In this document: piece by piece, positions 1-7,541 of the stretch
Numbering within the stretch: position 1 is the stretch's first letter
Layout: every line of letters begins with the position of its first letter
Source: DAOPXV01 sp964551445
GTDB lineage: Bacteria > Muiribacteriota > UBA9980
DNA: 64,000 bases
Assembly (NCBI GenBank): GCA_964551445.1
Contig: CAZKCG010000002.1
Span: 62,001-126,000, forward strand
Direction of reading: 5' to 3'
Notes under the pieces: generated by a model
Told to the model about the DNA's origin: nothing
Database searches by the model: none
What the model saw: the letters and a program-made list of their open reading frames with translations, nothing else
Made by a program: the position numbers and the translations under genes

Positions 1-376
1 CGTAGAATGGTCTTTTAAAACCGAATGCTGCGGAGCCGGATTATCGATCTCCAGGACCGATACCGTCGCGCGTCTTTCAGCAAAGATAATAAACAATGCC
101 GAAAAAAGCGGCGCTGAAGCCATAATTGTCGCGTGCCCCATGTGTCATGTAAATCTTGACATGCGCCGCGACTATATAGAGGCATACGCCGGCAAAAAAT
201 TCGATATGCCGGTGCTGTACGTCACGCAGGCTATAGGCCTTGCGCTCGGCATAAGCCGCCGCACACTTGGCCTGCACCGTCATTTTCAGTCGTCCGAAAT
301 AAGTGAAAAAGCAAGTCTTGCTCCAGCGGCTCCGGGCTCTAAAGCCCCTTCGGCCGGCTCGAGTGCGGAGGAATAG
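1..376 (+). CDS. hdrB: Heterodisulfide reductase subunit B, C-terminal part (cut by window start)
   Basis: HdrB carries cysteine-rich CCG domains that bind the unusual iron-sulfur centre where disulfides are reduced. Only the last 124 codons are visible; the frame is open from base 2, so the gene begins outside the window. The visible part contains a CCG motif (ECCGAGLS) followed about 35 residues later by CPMC, the spacing of the second CCG-domain cysteine set (CC-x35-CxxC) known for HdrB. The last 30 or so residues are rich in Ala, Ser and Pro and look like a disordered tail. The stop lies 2 bases before hdrA, so the two are co-transcribed. Together with the Flx genes downstream, this is a bacterial Flx-Hdr type HdrB rather than a methanogen enzyme; its natural disulfide is unknown. 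hdrC is expected just upstream. Confidence 0.9.
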   Translation, partial: VEWSFKTECCGAGLSISRTDTVARLSAKIINNAEKSGAEAIIVACPMCHVNLDMRRDYIEAYAGKKFDMPVLYVTQAIGLALGISRRTLGLHRHFQSSEISEKASLAPAAPGSKAPSAGSSAEE

Positions 377-378
377 AT

Positions 379-2370
379 ATGTCCAGAATAGGAATTTTTA
401 TATGTCACTGCGGTGAAAATATATCAGCGACCGTCGACGTCGTAAAGGTCGCCGAGGAATGCGCAAAAATACCCGGCGTCGTTCACAGCGTCGAATACAA
501 ATATATGTGCTCGGACCCGGGCCAGAACCTTATAAAAGAAGCCGTAAAAGCTAAAAAACTCACCGGCGTCGTCGTCGGCGCCTGCTCGCCCCGCATGCAC
601 GAACCGACCTTCCGCCGCGCCTGCGCCGAAGCCGGACTCAACCCGTTCTTATGCGAGATGGCGAACCTGCGCGAACACTGCTCATGGGTACACGAAAAAT
701 CCGAAGCCACGACGCGAAAAGCAATTGATCTGGTGCGTACCATCGTTGAAAAGGTCAAGCGCAATAAGCCGCTTCAATCCATAAAAGTGCCGGTTACAAG
801 GACCGCTCTTGTAATTGGCGGCGGTATCGCCGGAATTCAATCCGCCCTGGATATCGCCAACGCCGGCCATAAGGTTATCATGGTAGAGCGCGACCCGTCC
901 ATCGGCGGCCATATGTCGCAGCTTTCCGAAACCTTTCCGACCCTCGACTGCTCGCAGTGTATTCTCACGCCCCGCATGGTCGAGGTCGCGCAACATCCGA
1001 ATATCACTCTTTACACATATTCCGAGCTTGAGAGCCTGGACGGTTTTATCGGAAATTTCAAGGCGAAGATAAGAAAAAAAGCCCGTTCGGTCGATGAAAA
1101 ACTCTGTACCGGATGCGGAATATGCACTCAGAAATGTCCGAATAAAAAGATCCCGAGCGAATTTAACGCCGGACTCGGCATGCGCCCCGCGATATATGTC
1201 CCGTTCCCGCAGGCCGTTCCCAATAAACCCGTTATAGACCGCGTGAACTGCACGTTCTTTAAAACAGGCCGCTGCAAGCTCTGTGAGCGCTTCTGCCCGA
1301 CCAAAGCTATCAGATACGACCAGCAGGACGAGATCATAGAAGTAAATGTCGGCGCGGTCGTTTGCGCTACCGGGTTCGAGGTCCTCAACAAGGAGTTCTT
1401 CCCAGAATATGGTTATGCGAAATATCCCGACATAGTCAACGGCCTGCAGTTTGAAAGGCTCGCGTCCGCCTCCGGCCCCACATACGGCGAGATCAAAAGG
1501 CCTTCCGACGGGAAAATCCCTGAAACGATAGTTTTTATAGCCTGCGCCGGATCGCGTGATCCCGCCAAGGGCATCGAATACTGCTCGAAAATATGCTGCA
1601 TGTACACCGCGAAACATGCCATGCTCTATAAACATAAGGTCCATCACGGAAACGCATATATATTCTACATGGATATCCGCGCCGCCGGTAAAAATTATGA
1701 GGAATTCGTCCGCCGCGCCATAGAAGACGACGGCGTGAACTACATCCGCGGCCGCGTTTCAAGAATATACCAGGAAGACGGCAAGCTCGTCGTTATGGGC
1801 GCCGATACTTTAATGGGCGGCGAACCCGTTGAGATCCGCGCCGACATGGTAGTTCTGGCGACAGCCGGCGTACCCAGTTCAGGCGCCGAGGAGTTCGCTC
1901 AGAAACTCAAGGTCAGCTACGATAAATACGGCTTCATATCCGAAGCGCACCCGAAACTCAAGCCTGTAGAGACGAATACAGCCGGAATTTTTCTGGCCGG
2001 AGCGTGTCAGGCCCCGCGCGACATTCCTGAAACAGTTTCGCAGGCATGCGGAGCCGCCAGCAAGGTCATCGGCCTCTTTTCGAACGCCGAACTTTCGCGC
2101 GAGCCTATCGTAGCCGTCGTTAACAGGAGCGCCCCGCCGATTTTTTCAACCTGTGTCGGATGTCTTCTGTGCGTTGGCGCCTGCCCTTATCAGGCCATCG
2201 AGATAGAAGAGATAAAAGGCCGCGACGGTAAACTTATTAAAAAGGTCGCGCGCGTTAATTCCGGCGTATGTCAGGGCTGCGGAACCTGCGTCGCGTTATG
2301 CAGGTCCAAGTCGATAGATATCCAGGGTTTCACCAATGACCAGATCCTCGCTGAAATAAAAGCGCTTTAA
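379..2370 (+). CDS. hdrA: Heterodisulfide reductase subunit A, flavin/iron-sulfur protein
   Basis: HdrA holds the FAD that bifurcates electrons in Hdr complexes. At 663 residues it has the normal HdrA length. Visible in order: an N-terminal cysteine segment (FICHCGENIS), a Rossmann FAD motif near residue 145 (VIGGGIAGIQSALD), the HdrA segment with SQLSETFPTLDCSQC, two inserted ferredoxin-type clusters (CTGCGICTQKCP and CKLCERFCP), a second flavoprotein half, and two C-terminal 4Fe-4S motifs (CVGCLLCVGACP and CQGCGTCVALC). It sits between hdrB (2-base gap) and the MvhD-like flxD gene (9-base gap), all in one operon. Expected role: accept electrons from the Flx NADH module and split them between ferredoxin and the HdrBC disulfide site. 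The family call is firm; the bifurcation role here is inferred from context. Confidence 0.95.
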   Translation: MSRIGIFICHCGENISATVDVVKVAEECAKIPGVVHSVEYKYMCSDPGQNLIKEAVKAKKLTGVVVGACSPRMHEPTFRRACAEAGLNPFLCEMANLREHCSWVHEKSEATTRKAIDLVRTIVEKVKRNKPLQSIKVPVTRTALVIGGGIAGIQSALDIANAGHKVIMVERDPSIGGHMSQLSETFPTLDCSQCILTPRMVEVAQHPNITLYTYSELESLDGFIGNFKAKIRKKARSVDEKLCTGCGICTQKCPNKKIPSEFNAGLGMRPAIYVPFPQAVPNKPVIDRVNCTFFKTGRCKLCERFCPTKAIRYDQQDEIIEVNVGAVVCATGFEVLNKEFFPEYGYAKYPDIVNGLQFERLASASGPTYGEIKRPSDGKIPETIVFIACAGSRDPAKGIEYCSKICCMYTAKHAMLYKHKVHHGNAYIFYMDIRAAGKNYEEFVRRAIEDDGVNYIRGRVSRIYQEDGKLVVMGADTLMGGEPVEIRADMVVLATAGVPSSGAEEFAQKLKVSYDKYGFISEAHPKLKPVETNTAGIFLAGACQAPRDIPETVSQACGAASKVIGLFSNAELSREPIVAVVNRSAPPIFSTCVGCLLCVGACPYQAIEIEEIKGRDGKLIKKVARVNSGVCQGCGTCVALCRSKSIDIQGFTNDQILAEIKAL

Positions 2371-2379
2371 CGGGAGTGA

Positions 2380-2820
2380 ATGAAAATGAGCGAATTTGAA
2401 CCCAAGATAATAGCTTTCGTGTGCAACTGGTGTACCTACACCGGCGCCGATCTTACCGGCACGAGCCGTATCAAATACGAATCGAATGTGCGTATAATCC
2501 GCTTCCCATGCACCGGAAGAATAGATTTTGTATACCTTCTAAAAGCATTCAGCCAGGGCGCCGACGGGATAATCGTTTCCGGCTGCCATCCCGGCGACTG
2601 CCACTACACCTCGGGAAATTTCCATGCGCGCCGACGCTGGATCGTTTTCAAGGAATTCATGGAATTCATCGGGATCGATACCCGCCGCATCCGCTTCGCG
2701 TGGGTGTCGGCCGCGGAAGGCGCAAAATGGGCGGAACTTGTAAACGATGTCACAAAAACCGTCAGGGAGCTCGGGCCTTATCAGGAATACAAACAACTCG
2801 TGAACGTCGGAATCAGCTAA
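2380..2820 (+). CDS. flxD: FlxD / MvhD-like hydrogenase iron-sulfur subunit
   Basis: This 146-residue protein belongs to the MvhD family, small 2Fe-2S proteins that pass electrons into HdrA from a hydrogenase or, in Flx systems, from an NADH-oxidising module. The family cysteine pattern is visible: an early FVCNWC, then FPCTGRID, then SGCHPGDCHY. The start at 2380 follows CGGGAGTG; an in-frame second Met sits two codons later. Placed directly after hdrA and before the FlxC/FlxB/FlxA-type genes, it is best read as FlxD. No [NiFe] hydrogenase subunits are present in the window, which argues against a true Mvh complex. Confidence 0.88.
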   Translation: MKMSEFEPKIIAFVCNWCTYTGADLTGTSRIKYESNVRIIRFPCTGRIDFVYLLKAFSQGADGIIVSGCHPGDCHYTSGNFHARRRWIVFKEFMEFIGIDTRRIRFAWVSAAEGAKWAELVNDVTKTVRELGPYQEYKQLVNVGIS

Positions 2821-2839
2821 TAAGCGAGGTAAAACTATA

Positions 2840-3643
2840 ATGGAACAATTAATAAATAAAGCAAAACAATTGCTTGACGGCGGCAAAACGAAAGTCGTCA
2901 TAGGTTATGCGAAAGGCTCCAACGGCCAGGGCCGCGCCCACTTCGCAAGAACCGCGAAAGAAGCGGAAAAACTTATACTCGATAAAACATGCCTTCAGAA
3001 TCTGGCCGTCTACATTTCAAAACCCGAGGTCCGCGAACTCGGACGAGCCGCTATCGTCGCAAGGACCCCGGTTTTAAGGGCGATCCTTCAAATGGCTCAG
3101 GAAAATCAGATCGCGGAAGGCGACCTTGATATCATAGGCGTTTCCGACGACCTTAAACTTATAGACATGCCGGATTTTAAATCGGTTGAAGAACACGTTG
3201 CTAAACTCGATCTAAAACTTTCACCGGACGATGTCGCATTGATCGAAAAGATAAATAAAATGACGCCCAAGGAACGCTGGCAGTTCTGGACCGAAGAATT
3301 CTCGCGCTGTATCAAATGCTACGCCTGTCGGTCTTCCTGTCCCATGTGCTACTGCTCCCGCTGTCTCTGCGACTGCAACCAGCCCCAGCTTCTGCCAGTG
3401 CCTTCGCATCTTCTCGGAAATATCGAATGGCACATTGTTCGCGCCATGCATCTGGCCGGCCGCTGCGTAGCCTGCGGCGACTGCGGCAGGGCTTGCCCGG
3501 TCGGAATTCCGTTGCACCTTTTGACGGAAAAGATCGGCGAAGATATAAACAGCCAGTTCGGCTCGCGAGCCGGTACATCCGTGTCACAAAAATACGCGCT
3601 TTCAAGTTATAAGACCGAGGACAAGGAGGACTTCATAAAATGA
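2840..3643 (+). CDS. flxC: FlxC-like 4Fe-4S ferredoxin protein
   Basis: This 267-residue protein has about 150 residues without clear motifs followed by an iron-sulfur region. Around residues 157-180 there is a dense cysteine cluster (CIKCYACRSSCPMCYC, then further Cys pairs), and near residues 211-223 a second motif (CVACGDCGRACPVG). This two-cluster arrangement fits the FlxC / FdhB-like proteins that relay electrons in FlxABCD-HdrABC complexes. A Shine-Dalgarno site (GCGAGG) precedes the ATG, and the end overlaps flxB by 4 bases, showing translational coupling. It is probably a soluble electron carrier linking FlxB to FlxD/HdrA. Assignment to FlxC rather than a generic dicluster ferredoxin rests on gene order (hdrB-hdrA-flxD-C-B-A). 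Confidence 0.8.
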   Translation: MEQLINKAKQLLDGGKTKVVIGYAKGSNGQGRAHFARTAKEAEKLILDKTCLQNLAVYISKPEVRELGRAAIVARTPVLRAILQMAQENQIAEGDLDIIGVSDDLKLIDMPDFKSVEEHVAKLDLKLSPDDVALIEKINKMTPKERWQFWTEEFSRCIKCYACRSSCPMCYCSRCLCDCNQPQLLPVPSHLLGNIEWHIVRAMHLAGRCVACGDCGRACPVGIPLHLLTEKIGEDINSQFGSRAGTSVSQKYALSSYKTEDKEDFIK

Positions 3644-4665
3644 GCAACGATATCAGACTGTTTAAAAAAGACTCCATAACAAAGCTTCGGGAGGTCCTTA
3701 AAACCTCGAAGGCTAAGTTTCTCGCGCCGGTCAAAAAGAACGGCGGCGTCTACATCAGCGAGGTAACCTCCGCTGACTCCATTTCCTTCGATCATATCCA
3801 GACCAACCTTTCTGTCAAATCCGTCGTATTTCCCCAGACCGAAGAAATACTCAACTACACTTTTGAAGAAAATAAAGACGTTACCATGAACGACCGCGAC
3901 CTCGGCGCTATGGCTGACGTCGTCGTTTTCGGCGCCCGCCCCTGTGAAGCCGCCGGCTTCGGACTTTTAAATTCTATCTTTACATGGGACACTGAAGATA
4001 TATTCTTTAAAAAACGCCTCGAAAAAACAACCGTTATAACCATCGGCTGCAAGAAAGCCGACGATTTCTGCTTCTGCACCTCCGTCAACTTAAGCCCCGG
4101 TGATACCGGCGGCAGCGATATATTCCTTACCGAATTCAAGGACGGCGAATACCTCGCTGAGATCCTTACCGAGAAAGGTAAAAAGTTAGCCGATATGGCC
4201 AAAGTCGCCTTCGGCCCCGCCCCTGCCGGCGTTAAAAAAGAAGAACATCTGGCCAAAGTTCCCGCTAAATTCGATATCGCTAAACTCCAGGCCAAACTTC
4301 CCGATCTCTTCGAAAAGATCGAACTCTGGAAAGACCAGGCCATGCGCTGCGTCGGCTGCGGCGCCTGCGCTTTCTCCTGCCCAGCCTGCGTTTGCTTCGA
4401 TATCCAGGACGAGTCGGATAAAAAAGGCGGCAAACGCCTTCGCTGCTGGGATTCATGCGGCTTCTCGTTCTTCACGATGCACACCTCCGGCCACAACCCC
4501 CGCCACATCCAGGCCGAACGCTGGCGCCAGAGGGTCATGCATAAATTCTCCTACTATAAAGAACGCTTCGGCGGCATCCTCTGCGTCGGCTGCGGCAGAT
4601 GCTCCCGTAACTGCCCCGCCGATATGAATCTTTCGGAACATCTTAAATCGCTTATGGAGGCTTGA
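3640..4665 (+). CDS. flxB: FlxB-like 4Fe-4S dicluster protein (sulfhydrogenase beta / AsrA family)
   Basis: The 341 residues match the layout of the HydB/AsrA-like family: an N-terminal region containing GARPCEAAGF and the cysteine-bearing CKKADDFCFCTS, then two C-terminal 4Fe-4S motifs (CVGCGACAFSCP near residue 232 and CVGCGRCSRNCP near residue 312). In AsrA, HydB and FlxB these proteins take electrons from the FAD/NAD(P)H partner encoded next door, here flxA two bases downstream. The family call is strong. The exact complex (Flx versus a sulfite reductase or sulfhydrogenase) is settled by the neighbouring hdr genes. Confidence 0.85.
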   Translation: MSNDIRLFKKDSITKLREVLKTSKAKFLAPVKKNGGVYISEVTSADSISFDHIQTNLSVKSVVFPQTEEILNYTFEENKDVTMNDRDLGAMADVVVFGARPCEAAGFGLLNSIFTWDTEDIFFKKRLEKTTVITIGCKKADDFCFCTSVNLSPGDTGGSDIFLTEFKDGEYLAEILTEKGKKLADMAKVAFGPAPAGVKKEEHLAKVPAKFDIAKLQAKLPDLFEKIELWKDQAMRCVGCGACAFSCPACVCFDIQDESDKKGGKRLRCWDSCGFSFFTMHTSGHNPRHIQAERWRQRVMHKFSYYKERFGGILCVGCGRCSRNCPADMNLSEHLKSLMEA

Positions 4666-4667
4666 TC

Positions 4668-5519
4668 ATGTTCAGCGAATTAAAAGCAGGTAACGTCTAT
4701 AAACCATATAAAATGCGTATCGAAAAAATAATCGATGAGGCGCCCCTCATAAAAACCTTCCGCCTCGTCTTCGTCGACCCAGCCGATGCCGAAAAATTCA
4801 CATACAGATCCGGTCAGTTCGGACTCTACTCCGTTTTCGGCTCCGGCGAAAGCACATTCTGTATCGCCTCATCGCCCACCCGCAAAGGCTACATCGAATG
4901 CACCTTCCGCCACGTCGGCCTCGTAACCGGCGAACTCGCCAACCGCGAAGAAGGCGATATCATCGGCTTCCGCGGACCATACGGCAACGTCTTCCCCATC
5001 GAGAAATGGTACGGCAAAAGTCTCGTCTTCGTCGCCGGCGGTATCGCCCTCCCGCCCCTTCGCACCGTCATCTGGAACGTCCTCGACCAGCGCGAAAAAT
5101 TCAAAGACGTCACTATTTTTTACGGCGCCCGCACCCCCAACGACCTCGTCTATAAACACGAACTCGACGAATGGTCCAAACGCGCCGACGTCAAACTCTT
5201 CCAGACAGTCGACCCCGGCGGCCAGACCCCCGAATGGAAAGGCGAGGTCGGCTTCGTTCCCGCCGTCATCGAAAAGGCCAAACCCGCATGCGATAACACC
5301 ATCGCCCTCGTCTGCGGCCCGCCCATCATGATAAAACTCACAATGCCCGTTCTCGAAAAACTCGGCTTCAAACCCGACAGCATATACACTACCCTCGAAA
5401 ACCGCATGAAATGCGGTTTTGGAAAATGCGGCCGCTGCAGCGTCGGCAAGATTTTCGTCTGCAAAGACGGCCCTGTGTTCACACTCGCTGAACTTGCCAC
5501 AATGCCTCAAGAGTACTAA
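4668..5519 (+). CDS. flxA: FlxA-like FAD/NAD(P)H oxidoreductase with 2Fe-2S cluster
   Basis: This is the likely NADH entry point of the complex. The 283 residues show a ferredoxin-NADP-reductase-type FAD domain (YRSGQFGLYSVFG, then TFCIASSP), a nucleotide-binding half (VAGGIALPPLRTVI, CGPPIMI) and a C-terminal 2Fe-2S motif CGFGKCGRCSVGKIFVC, as in the HydG/AsrB/PyrK group. The ATG at 4668 is preferred over an in-frame TTG at 4662, because GGAGG ends 7 bases before it and it begins 2 bases after flxB stops. In Desulfovibrio, FlxABCD-HdrABC is an NADH dehydrogenase/heterodisulfide reductase tied to ethanol metabolism (established); whether the same applies here is inference. The 3' end lies inside a long palindrome (5513-5648). 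Confidence 0.87.
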   Translation: MFSELKAGNVYKPYKMRIEKIIDEAPLIKTFRLVFVDPADAEKFTYRSGQFGLYSVFGSGESTFCIASSPTRKGYIECTFRHVGLVTGELANREEGDIIGFRGPYGNVFPIEKWYGKSLVFVAGGIALPPLRTVIWNVLDQREKFKDVTIFYGARTPNDLVYKHELDEWSKRADVKLFQTVDPGGQTPEWKGEVGFVPAVIEKAKPACDNTIALVCGPPIMIKLTMPVLEKLGFKPDSIYTTLENRMKCGFGKCGRCSVGKIFVCKDGPVFTLAELATMPQEY

Positions 5520-5648
5520 CAAAATTTTTTTGAGGGAACGCGGTCGAAAATTCATCCTTGAATTTTCGCCGCTTGCCTCTCGACGGCTCTCGGCCATCGT
5601 GGCCTCCGCCGTCTCCGAGACATCCCTCAAAAATAATTTTGTTAGTAC
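5513..5648. repeat. 136-base three-arm palindromic element overlapping the flxA stop
   Basis: The outer arms 5513-5537 and 5623-5648 are inverted copies of about 25 bases that differ only by one inserted base and a neighbouring T/A change (GTACTAACAAAAT... against ...ATTTTGTTAGTAC). Inside are a perfect 10-bp hairpin (5545-5554 with 5559-5568, loop TCCT) and a second arm made of GACGG/CCGTC (5582-5586 with 5609-5613) enclosing GGCC/GGCC around 5592-5604. The whole can fold as a three-way junction. The left arm covers the last flxA codons and the stop. It may act as a terminator or mRNA 3' protector, or be a small mobile palindrome. No second copy is visible in the window. Confidence 0.7.
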
Positions 5649-5779
5649 TTTTGTCTTAAGGCTTTTTTATATGTTTAACTTTTTTATGCTATTGCTAAGC
5701 TAAGACCGTTAGGTCAATATCTTTTATTTCAATCTTTAATTTTATTATTGGGTGCATTTTCTTATACGCTTCGCGTCTT

Positions 5780-5900
5780 CGATCGCAGGGCGATCGCGCT
5801 TATGCGCGAAAAGCACGGACACCGGTTTCCACATAAAAGGCCGTGAAGCGGCCTTTTATGTGGAATGCCCCAAATCATCGCAGCGCCGCTGCGATGATTT
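5780..5900. repeat. Cluster of three hairpins in the flxA-nuoN gap
   Basis: Three inverted repeats follow one another. The first is CGATCGC-AGG-GCGATCG (5780-5796). The second is a perfect 17-bp stem, 5827-5843 with 5849-5865, loop TGAAG. The third is a near-continuous palindrome, 5872-5885 with 5887-5900. None is followed by a T-run, so these are structured repeats rather than ordinary terminators. The rest of 5649-6000 has no credible gene and is AT-rich. Confidence 0.7.
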
Positions 5901-5924
5901 ATCGTCAGGGATAGTTAGGGGATC

Positions 5925-5967
5925 AAAAGGGGGAAGAAAGGGCTATTAGTCCTTTCTTCCCCCTTTT
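5925..5967. terminator. Strong hairpin terminator, probably bidirectional
   Basis: A perfect 17-bp stem (5925-5941 with 5951-5967; arms AAAAGGGGGAAGAAAGG and its complement) with a 9-base loop. The arms end in TTTT on either strand, so it could stop transcription both from the hdr-flx operon and from the nuo operon. Confidence 0.75.
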
Positions 5968-6000
5968 CGGTATTTTTAATTCTTAAATCGTATCTTAAAA

Positions 6001-6032
6001 CAATAAGCCCCCATGAATATGGAGGCTTATTG
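6001..6032 (-). terminator. Terminator hairpin after nuoN
   Basis: A 14-bp stem with one mismatch (6001-6014 with 6019-6032) and loop GAAT. Read on the minus strand it is followed at once by TTTT. It lies 41 bases past the nuoN stop, so it is the natural end of the nuo operon. Confidence 0.75.
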
Positions 6033-6073
6033 AACTGATGTATATTTAAATTAATTGTCTGACAGGTTAATAA

Positions 6074-7519
6074 TTAGTTGAGTAAATTAACTCCGAGTCT
6101 GGTTATATTGATGAAGGATTCGGGGAAGAGGCCGACGAAGAGGGTGAATGCGAGGCACGCTGCTATTACGGCGTGGAGCATAATATAATCGTTGGGTGCG
6201 TCGGCGGTTTGTTTAGAAAATTGCGGGAGTTGTTCGTCGAAGTACATGGTTTTTACGACGTTGAAGTAGTAATAGACGGATATGACGGAGTTAATGACGC
6301 CGAATAATGCGAGGGCGTAGAATTGGGTTTTGAGGGCGCCCATGAAGAGGAAGTATTTACCCATGAATCCGGCGGTGGGCGGGATCCCGGCGAGTGAGAG
6401 GAAGAACATCATGAAGGCAGCGGCGAGGTACGGGTATTTTTTAGCGACGCCGGCGAATGCTGATATATCGCTTGAGCCGGTGCGGTTACCGATCATGACT
6501 ATTATGGCAAATGCTCCGAGGTTCATGAAGATATAGGCCATGAGGTAGAACATCATGCCCATGAAGCCTTCGGCGGGGCCGGCGGCGATACCGATGAAGA
6601 TGTAACCGGCTTGGGCGATGGACGAGTATGCGAACATTCGTTTGATATCTTTTTGGAATATTGCGGCGGTGTTGCCAAGCGTCATGGTAAGGATACCGAT
6701 CATAGTGATGAGGTTCGGAAAGGCGGTGACGAAGCCGGGGAATACGGAGTAGAAAACTCTTCCGAAAACTGCGAAGGCTGCGCATTTAGGCCCGACGGAT
6801 AGAAGGGCGGTAACGGGGGTGGGGGCGCCTTCGTAGGCGTCAGGTGACCAGAAGTGGAAGGGCGCGAGGGCGATCTTAAAGCCGAAGCCTGCGAGCATGA
6901 AGAGTCCGCCGACGAAGAAGAGGGGCTGCGGTGTAGCGGTTGCGAAGATCTTAGCGATCGCGATAATATTTGTAGTGCCGGAGAGTCCGTAGATGAAGGA
7001 CATGCCGTAGAGCATAACGCCGGATGAAACGGCGCCGATCAAAAAGTATTTAAGCGAGCCTTCGGATGATTTATTGTCGTCTTTAAGGAAACCGACGAGG
7101 ATATAGCTTGTGAGGGATATGAATTCGATGGCGACGTATATGAGGATGAGATCGGTCGATGATACGAGAAACATCATTCCGAGAACCATGGACATCATCA
7201 GGTAGTAGAATTCGCCTTCGTTCTGATCTTTCATTTTCCGGTAGCTGGCGGCCATGAACATTCCGAGGATGCCGGCGGCGAGGATAAGGAATTTGAAGTA
7301 GAGCGAATAGAGGTCGATGGCGTATGACGAAAAAATATGGACGGGTTTTCCGGTATTCATGAACATTATACCGGCCACGAAGGCGAAAAACAGTCCAAGG
7401 ATGCCGAGGCCGGCGACGCTCTTTTTATTAGGCGTGAAGAGATCGAGCGCTACCATGAGAAGCACCGTTATTGAAACTATTATTTCCGGCATCATATATG
7501 ACAGGTCTGAAAAGTTCAT
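6074..7519 (-). CDS. nuoN: NADH-quinone oxidoreductase subunit N
   Basis: An antiporter-like membrane subunit of complex I. The 481 residues are hydrophobic with about 14 predicted membrane helices and carry the family signature stretch around FHFWSPDAYEGAPTPVTA, containing conserved charged and Pro residues of the proton channel. The start follows AGGAAGTG. It is the last gene of the nuo operon, 22 bases after nuoM, and ends just before a hairpin terminator. It would be part of the ion-pumping arm in the cytoplasmic membrane. Confidence 0.95.
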   Translation of the reverse strand: MNFSDLSYMMPEIIVSITVLLMVALDLFTPNKKSVAGLGILGLFFAFVAGIMFMNTGKPVHIFSSYAIDLYSLYFKFLILAAGILGMFMAASYRKMKDQNEGEFYYLMMSMVLGMMFLVSSTDLILIYVAIEFISLTSYILVGFLKDDNKSSEGSLKYFLIGAVSSGVMLYGMSFIYGLSGTTNIIAIAKIFATATPQPLFFVGGLFMLAGFGFKIALAPFHFWSPDAYEGAPTPVTALLSVGPKCAAFAVFGRVFYSVFPGFVTAFPNLITMIGILTMTLGNTAAIFQKDIKRMFAYSSIAQAGYIFIGIAAGPAEGFMGMMFYLMAYIFMNLGAFAIIVMIGNRTGSSDISAFAGVAKKYPYLAAAFMMFFLSLAGIPPTAGFMGKYFLFMGALKTQFYALALFGVINSVISVYYYFNVVKTMYFDEQLPQFSKQTADAPNDYIMLHAVIAACLAFTLFVGLFPESFINITRLGVNLLN

Positions 7520-7541
7520 AAGCTAAAATTCACTTCCTAAT

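Noticed and set aside
682..1647. A long minus-strand open frame opposite hdrA (321 codons)
   Set aside because: It is the mirror of a strongly conserved gene with full HdrA motifs; the translated product has no coherent domain and no ribosome site.
2380..5519. A hydrogenase (Mvh) or anaerobic sulfite reductase (Asr) operon
   Set aside because: No [NiFe] subunits or sirohaem subunit are present; the order hdrB-hdrA-flxD-C-B-A fits Flx-Hdr better.
4869..5630. A 253-codon minus-strand frame opposite flxA and the palindrome
   Set aside because: It is rich in Ala, Asp and Glu as expected from the antisense of flxA's codon bias; flxA has cofactor motifs and the minus frame has none.
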